From JAGLCY01 sp965363725 (GTDB lineage: Bacteria; Krumholzibacteriota; Krumholzibacteriia; LZORAL124-64-63): a stretch of 6,579 nt of DNA. Positions 1-6,579 of the stretch are shown here, piece by piece. A model generated the notes under the pieces. It was not told where the DNA came from and did not search any database. It worked only from the letters and a program-made list of their open reading frames with translations. Every line of letters begins with the position of its first letter. The stretch's first letter is position 1. The stretch lies in the NCBI GenBank assembly GCA_965363725.1, contig CBDTUS010000202.1, positions 1 through 6,579 on the forward strand, given 5' to 3'. The translations under genes and the position numbers were made by a program.

Positions 1-222
1 CACGGGGGCATCGCTCTGGGCCTGGACCGGATCGTGATGCTGCTGACCGGCAGCCCCAGCCTGCGTGAGGTCATCGCGTTTCCCAAGACAACCCTGGCCT
101 CGGGTCCGCTGGATAACAGTCCCGGGCCCATCAGCGAGGCCCAGTTGAAGGAGCTGAACCTGAGCATCGTGCCGCGTCCCGCATCGGGGCCGGACGATGA
201 TCAACGTAAGGACGGTTCATGA
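1..222 (+). CDS. aspS: Aspartyl-tRNA synthetase, C-terminal fragment (partial, 5' end outside window)
   Basis: This frame is open from base 1 to the TGA at 220-222 and gives the last 73 residues of a class II aminoacyl-tRNA synthetase, which charges tRNA-Asp (or tRNA-Asp/Asn) in the cytoplasm. The visible start, HGGIALGLDR, is class II motif 3, with the ATP-binding arginine in GLDR. It is followed by VMLLTG, then REVIAFPKT, the characteristic end of bacterial-type AspRS; AsnRS and LysRS end differently. The stretch after FPKT (TLASGPLDNSPGPIS) departs from the common QSA-x-LMT-x-AP form but keeps the P-G-x-(I/V)-S spacing. A charged tail (PDDDQRKDGS) follows the usual end. The stop overlaps the next gene's start by four bases (ATGA), which suggests cotranscription and translational coupling. 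Whether the enzyme is discriminating cannot be judged, because the anticodon-binding domain is outside the window. Confidence 0.92.
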   Translation, partial: HGGIALGLDRIVMLLTGSPSLREVIAFPKTTLASGPLDNSPGPISEAQLKELNLSIVPRPASGPDDDQRKDGS

Positions 223-1229
223 ATAAACAGCGTCCGGATAGGGGAGCCGAGGTCGATGGCACTGCCGAAACGACCATGGACATCGAGGGTGTCGACCAGC
301 TCAGTCTGCTCGGAGCCCAGGACGTGAACCTGCGGTTCCTCGAGGAAAAATTCGGGGGCACGCTGACGGTGCGCAAGGACCGCCTGGTCATCCGGGGCCC
401 GCAGGCCAACCTGGACATGGTCCGGGAAGTGGTGGAGGATCTGGTGGAAAGGGTCCGCCATGGCCAACTCGTGGACAGTGTCAGTCTGCGCTACCTGTGG
501 GAACAGCGGGCCGGCCAGCGGGATCCCGAACCGGAAATACCGCACAACGAGGATCCCCTGCTGTTCGCCAGCGGCAGCCGGCAGGCCGTGCGGGTCAAGA
601 CCCAGGGCCAGCAGGACTACGTGAAGGCCGTCCATGATCACGACGTGGTGTTCGCGGTGGGGCCGGCGGGGACAGGCAAGACCTTCCTGGCCGTGGTGAT
701 GGCCATGGACTACCTGAAGCGGCAACTGGTCGACCGTATCGTGCTGGTGCGACCGGCGGTCGAAGCCGGGGAACAGCTGGGATTTTTGCCGGGCGACCTG
801 CAGGAAAAGATCAATCCCTACCTGCGGCCCCTCTTTGACGCGCTGTCGGACATCACCGGGGCGGCCAAGATCGCACGCTTCATGTCCAGCGGGGTCATCG
901 AGGCTTCGCCTCTGGCCTACATGCGGGGCCGAACGCTCAACAACGCCTTCGTGATCCTGGACGAAGCCCAGAACACCACCCTGGGCCAGATGAAAATGTT
1001 CCTGACCCGCCTGGGCGTCCAGTCCAAGGCGGTGGTCACCGGTGACGTCACCCAGGTGGATCTGCCGGACAAGCGCCAGTCCGGACTGATCCTGGTACGG
1101 AATATCCTGCGGGACACCGAGGGCGTGGCCTTCGTGGAAATGGATGGTCGGGATGTCATGCGGCATCCCCTGGTCCGCCGGATCGTCGACGCCTTCGATG
1201 CCGCCGGCGTTTCCGAAAACGGGAACTGA
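219..1229 (+). CDS. phoH: PhoH family ATPase (YbeZ-like)
   Basis: This 336-residue cytoplasmic P-loop ATPase has the usual PhoH/YbeZ length. Residues about 25-85 form the small KH-like N-terminal domain typical of the family (NLRFLEEKFGG...LVIRG). The ATPase core follows: Walker A GPAGTGKT at 148-155, the family signature RPAVEAGEQLGFLPGDLQEK just after it, Walker B VILDEAQN at 245-252 and the TGDVTQVDLP sensor-like motif from 274. All catalytic motifs look intact. The ATG at 219 is preceded by AAGGA (208-212) at six bases. In other bacteria YbeZ binds the endoribonuclease YbeY and is tied to rRNA maturation and phosphate or stress responses; ybeY two genes downstream fits that partnership. 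The exact RNA substrate is not known. The gene overlaps the end of aspS by four bases. Confidence 0.95.
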   Translation: MNKQRPDRGAEVDGTAETTMDIEGVDQLSLLGAQDVNLRFLEEKFGGTLTVRKDRLVIRGPQANLDMVREVVEDLVERVRHGQLVDSVSLRYLWEQRAGQRDPEPEIPHNEDPLLFASGSRQAVRVKTQGQQDYVKAVHDHDVVFAVGPAGTGKTFLAVVMAMDYLKRQLVDRIVLVRPAVEAGEQLGFLPGDLQEKINPYLRPLFDALSDITGAAKIARFMSSGVIEASPLAYMRGRTLNNAFVILDEAQNTTLGQMKMFLTRLGVQSKAVVTGDVTQVDLPDKRQSGLILVRNILRDTEGVAFVEMDGRDVMRHPLVRRIVDAFDAAGVSENGN

Positions 1230-1257
1230 ACAGTTCGACTGGACGGAAGGACGGATC

Positions 1258-3624
1258 ATGGCCAAATGGTGGCTTCGCTGGCGGGAATGGATGTCCCCGG
1301 AAGGCGCTCTCCGCGAGGGACGAACCGGGGGCCGCAGCGGTGGAAAAACCGGCGGTAAATCCAGCGGCAAATCCAGCGGCAAATCCAGCGGCAAATCGGG
1401 CGGAATATCCGGAAGCAAGGCGGCCGGCAAGGGTGACGTAGCTCCGGATGAGCGCCCCTTGACCTGGGCCTTCGGCCTGGGACTCGGACTCCTGGTCCTG
1501 CACCTGTTCCTGTTTTTGCCGGTTCCCCGGCTATCCACCGATTTTCCCGCGCCGGGCCAGGTCGCCGAGAAGGAGATCCGGGCACCCTTCGCCTTCGAGG
1601 CCCCGTTGCTGGACCGGGATGTGGAAATGCAGCGGCTGGAAAGGGTGGTCGTCGAGCCTCCTATCCTCCGCCGCAGCGATTCTGGTTCCGGGATACCGCG
1701 TGATGCGCGAATGGACCTTCTGCTCGACGCCCTGGACCGGGTGCTGGCCGACACTACCGCGGGCATGAAGGAAAAGGCAGGGCTGCTGGCCCTCCAGTAT
1801 CCATCCGCGCGACCGGATGAAATCCCACTCCTGCTGGCCACGGAACAACCCGATTCGCTGGTCGGCCGGCTCCGCCGGGTCTGGGCCAGCGTCATCGGTG
1901 ATGGCGTGGCCGACATGTTGCCGGTGGGCAAGTACGATCGCATCGTCATCATGACCCCCCAGGCCGAAACCCTTCACGTCCTGGACAGGATCACGGTGCC
2001 CGGCAACCTGGAGAAGAGGTTGTCCACCGAACTGGTCGCCGCCGGCATGAATTCCCAGGAGGCCAGCCATGCGGCCAGCGTGATGCGCCCCTTCATCACT
2101 CCCAATCTCATCTATGACTCCGCCGAGACCCGCCGCAGGCAGAACGCCGCCCGGGAATCCGTGCTCTCGGTCAAGGAATTCCTGCAGAACGAACGGATCG
2201 TGGACCAAGGGGTGCGGGTCACCGAACAGCAGGCGTTGTACCTGGAGGAATTGAAATCCCTGCTCGTGGACCAGGGCGGTTCCGAGGACGGGTCCGGCCG
2301 TGTTTCGCGCTTCATCATCAGGGGCCTGCTGGTGGCCGTCGCCCTGGGGCTCTACGGCTGGCTGGCCTTCATCCATTTTCCCGATCGTCTGCGGAGCCTG
2401 AGGTTGATGCTGGCGTTGGTGGCGGTGGTGGCCCTGTATCTGGTGGGCGCCTGGTTCGCCCTGAGCCGTCCCGCCCTGGGGCCGTTGGCGGTGCCGATCA
2501 TCCTGCTGTCCCTGCTGGTCACGGTCCTGTTCAAGGCCCGCGTGGGCTATTCCACGACCCTGCTGGGTGTCACCATCCTGGCCTTCCTGCCCGGCATCGG
2601 GGCGGGCAGCATTTTCACCTGGTACGTCCTGGGCATGTTGACCGTGGTGTCCGTACGGCGGATCCAGAAACGCAGCCAGTTCTACCAGACCATCCTGCTG
2701 CTGACCTTCATGTCGGTGACGTTGATCTTCCTGCTGGGACCCGATGCCTTCGGTCGCGGCGCCGGCGGGAGCCACGTCTATCTGGTGGGGCTTTTCACCC
2801 CCGTACTGCTGGTGGCTTTCGGGCTGTTCATGCTGCCGGTGGTCGAACCGCTGGTGGGCGTCTGCTCGGATCTGACCCTGCTCGAACTCTCGGACCTGAA
2901 TCATCCCCTGCTCAAGCGGATGGCCCTCGAGGCCCAGGGGACCTACCACCACAGCCAGGTGGTGGGCCAGCTGGCGGAGCACGCGGCGCGGGCCATCGAT
3001 GCCAACGCCCTGCTGACCCGGGTGGGCGCACTTTTCCATGACATCGGCAAGATGCAGAAATCAGAGTACTACGTGGAAAACCAGCGTCCGGAGTACAACA
3101 AGCACGACGAGCTGAGTCCCAGCATGAGCGCCCTGGTGATCGCCGCCCATGTGAAGGACGGGATGGAACTGGGCCGGAAGTGGCGGTTGCCCCAGATGGT
3201 GATCGACTTCATCCCCGAGCATCACGGCACCATGGTGATGGAATACTTCTATCACAAGGCCCTCGAAGGGGAGGGCAACGAGACGGTGAAGGTCGATGAT
3301 TTCCGGTACCCGGGTCCCAAACCGCGTTCGAAGGAGACGGCGATCCTGATGCTGGCCGACGCGGTGGAAGCTGCCACCCGCAGTTTGGCCAAGCCCACGC
3401 CGAGCCGGATCCGCGAGGTCACCAAGCAGATCATCGACAAGCGGATGCTCAGCGGTGAAATGGACCAAAGCGGTTTGACCCTCAGCGACCTGGCGCAAAT
3501 CCGCGAATCGTTCATCCCCCTGCTGACCGGCATCCATCACTCCCGGATCGTCTATCCCGGGCAGAAGGAACGCGAAGGTGACCGGGTGGTCGAAAAACGC
3601 GGTGAGCGGAAGGCCGGAACGTGA
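1258..3624 (+). CDS. pgpH: 7TM-HD membrane phosphohydrolase, PgpH/YqfF type (probable c-di-AMP phosphodiesterase)
   Basis: I start this at the ATG at 1258 (788 residues), with GGAAGGA six bases upstream; the longer open frame from 1144 lies inside phoH. Order of parts: a basic repeat-rich cytoplasmic tail (residues 1-65), TM helix 1 (about 70-90), a large extracytoplasmic domain (about 95-345, the 7TMR-HDED position), a multi-helix membrane block (about 352-530), the linker LLELSDLNHPLLKRM, and a cytoplasmic HD domain. The HD metal-ligand set appears complete: H565 (in TYHHS), H594-D595 (HDIGK), H631 (AAHVKDG), H655-H656 (EHHGT) and D701 (LADAVEA). Characterised PgpH proteins hydrolyse cyclic di-AMP to pApA; that substrate is inferred here from family membership. 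The extracytoplasmic domain presumably senses an unknown signal. The stop overlaps the GTG of ybeY, so the two are probably translationally coupled. The protein is slightly longer than typical homologues because of the tail. Confidence 0.93.
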   Translation: MAKWWLRWREWMSPEGALREGRTGGRSGGKTGGKSSGKSSGKSSGKSGGISGSKAAGKGDVAPDERPLTWAFGLGLGLLVLHLFLFLPVPRLSTDFPAPGQVAEKEIRAPFAFEAPLLDRDVEMQRLERVVVEPPILRRSDSGSGIPRDARMDLLLDALDRVLADTTAGMKEKAGLLALQYPSARPDEIPLLLATEQPDSLVGRLRRVWASVIGDGVADMLPVGKYDRIVIMTPQAETLHVLDRITVPGNLEKRLSTELVAAGMNSQEASHAASVMRPFITPNLIYDSAETRRRQNAARESVLSVKEFLQNERIVDQGVRVTEQQALYLEELKSLLVDQGGSEDGSGRVSRFIIRGLLVAVALGLYGWLAFIHFPDRLRSLRLMLALVAVVALYLVGAWFALSRPALGPLAVPIILLSLLVTVLFKARVGYSTTLLGVTILAFLPGIGAGSIFTWYVLGMLTVVSVRRIQKRSQFYQTILLLTFMSVTLIFLLGPDAFGRGAGGSHVYLVGLFTPVLLVAFGLFMLPVVEPLVGVCSDLTLLELSDLNHPLLKRMALEAQGTYHHSQVVGQLAEHAARAIDANALLTRVGALFHDIGKMQKSEYYVENQRPEYNKHDELSPSMSALVIAAHVKDGMELGRKWRLPQMVIDFIPEHHGTMVMEYFYHKALEGEGNETVKVDDFRYPGPKPRSKETAILMLADAVEAATRSLAKPTPSRIREVTKQIIDKRMLSGEMDQSGLTLSDLAQIRESFIPLLTGIHHSRIVYPGQKEREGDRVVEKRGERKAGT
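1321..1404 (+). repeat. 12-base in-frame tandem repeat encoding (K/R)(S/T)(S/G)G units
   Basis: Seven consecutive 12-base units lie near the start of the 7TM-HD gene and encode RTGG, RSGG, KTGG, KSSG, KSSG, KSSG and KSGG (residues 22-49). The three central units (1357-1392) are identical, AAATCCAGCGGC, and the outer ones are degenerate. Because the unit is a multiple of three, copy-number change by strand slippage would keep the frame. The product is a flexible, strongly basic segment before the first membrane helix, consistent with an N-in topology by the positive-inside rule. Confidence 0.9.
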
Positions 3625-4181
3625 TATTGCGGCTGGTCGAACGGCGCGCCCGGCCGGGTCCCGAAGGATCCGAGTGGACCGCGGGTGAAGGCCGGCTGGT
3701 CCTGTTGAATGAATTGTCGGCCGAGGTCGGCCGGCCGGATTGGACGGTTGACCTGGTGCTGGTCGAAGACGGGGCCATGGCAGGATTGAACCTTCAGTAC
3801 CGGAAGATGGAAGGGGTGACCGACGTCCTGTCGTTCGCCTACCTCCAGCCCGAAGGGGATGGTGAACCCGATCTGAGACGGGGCCACGGCCGGGCCTTTG
3901 CGGATCTGTGGCTGGACAGGCTCGGCCCCGGCCCGGAGAATGGGCCCCACCAGGAACCGGTGGTGGGGGATATCGTCCTGGCGCCTGGTTTCGTCGCCGA
4001 CAGGTGCCGGGAAAAAGGCTGGCCCCTGGACCTTGAGGTGCCCCTGTTGGTGGTCCACGGTCTGTTGCATATTCTGGGATGGGACCACGAAACGCCGGAG
4101 ACCCGGTCCGCCATGCAGGCGGTCGAACAGGATATCCTGGCGGTCCGGGAGCTGCCCCATCCCCTGCTGGACAGGAGCTGA
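3621..4181 (+). CDS. ybeY: Endoribonuclease YbeY (rRNA maturation factor)
   Basis: This is a 186-residue metal-dependent single-strand endoribonuclease of the UPF0054/YbeY family, involved in 16S rRNA 3'-end maturation and ribosome quality control. The zinc-binding signature H-G-x-L-H-x-x-G-x-D-H is intact at residues 146-156 (H146, H150, H156). The family motifs TDVLSF (67-72) and GDIVLAP (116-122) are present. The start is a GTG at 3621 overlapping the upstream TGA, with GGAAGG (3608-3613) seven bases before it; the N-terminal part aligns with ordinary YbeY, which supports this start. The protein is about 30 residues longer than the usual 150-160. Most of the extra length lies between TDVLSF and GDIVLAP (about residues 78-113), a segment rich in Arg, Gly and Pro. 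Its co-location with phoH matches the known YbeZ-YbeY partnership. Confidence 0.95.
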   Translation: MILRLVERRARPGPEGSEWTAGEGRLVLLNELSAEVGRPDWTVDLVLVEDGAMAGLNLQYRKMEGVTDVLSFAYLQPEGDGEPDLRRGHGRAFADLWLDRLGPGPENGPHQEPVVGDIVLAPGFVADRCREKGWPLDLEVPLLVVHGLLHILGWDHETPETRSAMQAVEQDILAVRELPHPLLDRS

Positions 4182-4188
4182 ACTTCTG

Positions 4189-5514
<1,326 letters not shown>

Positions 5515-5517
5515 GGC

Positions 5518-5551
5518 CCCCACGCGACCTGACCATTTTAATCTGCGGGGG
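5518..5551 (+). promoter_or_regulatory. Possible hairpin covering the DUF502 ribosome-binding site
   Basis: In the 45-base gap, bases 5518-5521 (CCCC) can pair with 5548-5551 (GGGG), and 5523-5525 (CGC) with 5545-5547 (GCG), with A5522 bulged and a 19-base, relatively AT-rich loop. The 3' arm contains the G-run (5547-5551) that is the only plausible Shine-Dalgarno for the GTG at 5560. A ribosome finishing the upstream gene at 5512-5514 would reach into the 5' arm and could open the stem. There is no trailing U-run, so it does not look like an intrinsic terminator. A 7-bp stem can occur by chance in GC-rich DNA. Confidence 0.35.
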
Positions 5552-5559
5552 TCTGTGCC

Positions 5560-6213
5560 GTGGTTAGATTCCTGCAACGACATTTCCTGACCGGTCTGCT
5601 TTCGATCACGCCGCTGGTCATCACCACCTGGATTCTGTGGCGATTCTACGTGCTGGTCTCCGACACCATGCGGCCCTGGCTGCGGAAGATCCCGGGAGTG
5701 ACCGAAACCTATCCCGAATTCCTGCTGACGATCATGGGAGTGGTGGTCTTCGTCCTGCTGATCACCCTGGTGGGCATCTTCACGCGCAACGTGATCGGCG
5801 TCGCCATTTTCCGTCTGCTGGAACGGTTCTTCCAGCAGATCCCCGTGGTCAAGAGCGTGTTCGGCGCCATCAAGCAGATCGCCGAGGTGTTCCTGCGTGA
5901 CCGCCGCACCGCGTTCCAGAAGGTGGTGCTTTTCGCCTATCCTCGTCAGGGTCTCTATTCTATCGGGTTCGTGACCCGGGACGAACCAGGCGACACGATG
6001 ATCAACGTGTTCCTGCCCACGGCCCCGAATCCGACCTCCGGCTACATGTTGCTGGTGCCGCGCCAGGATCTGCAGGAGTTGGACATTCCGGTGGAGGAGG
6101 CCATCAAGCTCATCGTTTCCGGCGGGTCCATCATGACCTCCGACCAGGCGCGCCTGGTGGCCGCTCACAGCACGGCTCTAACGGACGGCCCCCGAAAGGA
6201 CCTTGAACAGTGA
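5560..6213 (+). CDS. DUF502 family inner-membrane protein of unknown function
   Basis: The protein has 217 residues from a GTG at 5560, with the G-run at 5547-5551 eight bases upstream; the sequence aligns to the family from its first residues (VRFLQRHFLTGLLSITPLVITTW split as FLTGLL then PLVIT). Two membrane helices are visible at about 9-33 and 54-74, followed by a soluble C-terminal domain. Family hallmarks are present: the IPVVKSVFGAIKQ stretch after the second helix, FQKVVLFAYPRQG, SIGFVT and PTAPNPTSGYMLLVP (153-167), then a VEEAIKLIVSGG ending. No catalytic motif is recognisable and the molecular role of DUF502 is not established. Its neighbours are two genes of magnesium-linked families, and its stop overlaps the start of the downstream mgtE-type gene, so a membrane or ion-homeostasis role is suggested by context only. 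Confidence 0.9.
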   Translation: MVRFLQRHFLTGLLSITPLVITTWILWRFYVLVSDTMRPWLRKIPGVTETYPEFLLTIMGVVVFVLLITLVGIFTRNVIGVAIFRLLERFFQQIPVVKSVFGAIKQIAEVFLRDRRTAFQKVVLFAYPRQGLYSIGFVTRDEPGDTMINVFLPTAPNPTSGYMLLVPRQDLQELDIPVEEAIKLIVSGGSIMTSDQARLVAAHSTALTDGPRKDLEQ

Positions 6214-6579
6214 AGGACCGGATTCCCGACAGCCCGGAACTTGAAAAAGCCGAAGACCTTATCCTGGATCCTTCCAACCTGGAAGCGGAACGCCACGCCC
6301 TCGAATTGAAGTTCGAGGGGCTGCTGACGGCCGACGACACCGATTCCCTGCGCGAACTCGCCTCGGGGCTCAGCCCTGGGGACCTCTCGGAAATCCTGCG
6401 CCCCATGAGCGTGGAGGACACGTCGCGCATCCTGCGCATGCTGCCGCCGGATCCTCTGGCCGAGGTCCTTAGCGAGATCGACAACCGTAGCCTGGGCGCC
6501 CTGTTCACGCTGCTGGACATCGATGAGATCGCCGACATCATCGAGGAGATGCCCTCCGACGATGCCGCCGACCTGATCG
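6210..6579 (+). CDS. mgtE: MgtE-type magnesium transporter, N-terminal part (partial, 3' end outside window)
   Basis: A GTG at 6210 overlaps the DUF502 stop (GTGA) and has AAGGA at 6196-6200, nine bases upstream. The frame stays open to the window edge, giving 123 residues. From about residue 35 the sequence is the helical-repeat MgtE_N domain: repeated Leu-rich units such as LSPGDLSEILRPM, EDTSRILRMLPPDPLAEVLSEID and IDEIADIIEEMPSDDAADLI, the acidic pattern with which MgtE senses cytoplasmic Mg2+. The CBS pair and transmembrane pore expected after this domain lie outside the window. A protein carrying only an MgtE_N domain is possible but less likely. In characterised MgtE, Mg2+ bound by the N and CBS domains closes the channel; the high Asp/Glu content fits. 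Its position ties magnesium uptake to the upstream CorC-like and DUF502 genes. Confidence 0.88.
   Translation, partial: MKDRIPDSPELEKAEDLILDPSNLEAERHALELKFEGLLTADDTDSLRELASGLSPGDLSEILRPMSVEDTSRILRMLPPDPLAEVLSEIDNRSLGALFTLLDIDEIADIIEEMPSDDAADLI

Noticed and set aside
1144..1257. Upstream extension of the 7TM-HD gene to a start at 1144
   Set aside because: The extension overlaps the conserved end of PhoH in another frame and has no membrane or domain logic; the ATG at 1258 has a strong ribosome-binding site six bases upstream.
201..1952. Minus-strand open frame of 583 codons, and similar long minus-strand frames at 1531-3039, 3061-4293 and 4324-6168
   Set aside because: They lie fully antisense to well-supported conserved genes, have compositions (His, Gln, Gly, Arg, Pro runs) expected from reading GC-rich codons backwards, and show no recognisable domain.
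3898..4188. Upstream extension of the CBS protein into ybeY
   Set aside because: The added residues are an out-of-frame reading of the YbeY catalytic region, rich in Trp, Arg and Cys, and the ATG at 4189 has an AGGAG upstream and begins just before the first hydrophobic segment.
5537..5542. TTTAAT resembling a -10 promoter box in the gap before DUF502
   Set aside because: There is no matching -35 element at suitable spacing, and a transcript from it would begin at about the ribosome-binding site, leaving no usable leader.
5518..5551. The same hairpin read as a rho-independent terminator
   Set aside because: The stem is short, the loop is large and no U-tract follows; the downstream gene continues the operon-like arrangement.

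Overview
The window is a compact, single-strand (+) run of seven protein genes in high-GC bacterial DNA. The first (aspS) is cut off by the left edge and the last (mgtE-type) by the right edge. Junctions are very tight: three 4-base ATGA/GTGA start-stop overlaps (219-222, 3621-3624, 6210-6213) and gaps of 28, 7 and 45 bases elsewhere. I see no intrinsic terminator, RNA gene, mobile element, CRISPR array or gene-free stretch above 45 bases, so this reads as one operon-like block. Long minus-strand open frames are shadows of the high-GC plus-strand genes.

Layout: (1) 3' end of a bacterial-type aspartyl-tRNA synthetase, 1-222. (2) PhoH/YbeZ-family ATPase, 219-1229. (3) A 7TM-HD membrane phosphohydrolase of the PgpH/YqfF type (c-di-AMP phosphodiesterase family), 1258-3624, with a basic tetrapeptide-repeat tail. 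(4) The rRNA-maturation endoribonuclease YbeY, 3621-4181, with an extra internal loop. (5) A CBS-pair plus CorC_HlyC protein with a divergent CNNM/DUF21-like membrane domain, 4189-5514. (6) A DUF502 membrane protein, 5560-6213. (7) The N-terminal part of an MgtE-type magnesium channel, 6210-6579.

The order phoH - 7TM-HD - ybeY - CBS/CorC is a recurrent conserved bacterial neighbourhood. PhoH and YbeY belong to ribosome/rRNA quality control, the 7TM-HD protein to cyclic-dinucleotide signalling, and the last three genes to the membrane, with two of them in magnesium-linked families. A plausible inference is that the block co-expresses translation and ribosome maintenance functions with functions governing magnesium, which ribosomes depend on.

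Organism: a high-GC bacterium, not a typical gammaproteobacterium, because the 7TM-HD gene sits between phoH and ybeY. The FCB-like phyla (for example Gemmatimonadota, Krumholzibacteriota or Eisenbacteria relatives) or deltaproteobacteria-like lineages are reasonable guesses, but the sequence alone does not settle this. Most of the window is conserved housekeeping DNA. The points worth a second look are the apparent loss of ion-site residues in the CorC-like protein, the 12-base tandem repeat in the 7TM-HD gene, the YbeY insertion, a hairpin over the DUF502 ribosome-binding site, and the placement of DUF502 between two magnesium-family genes.
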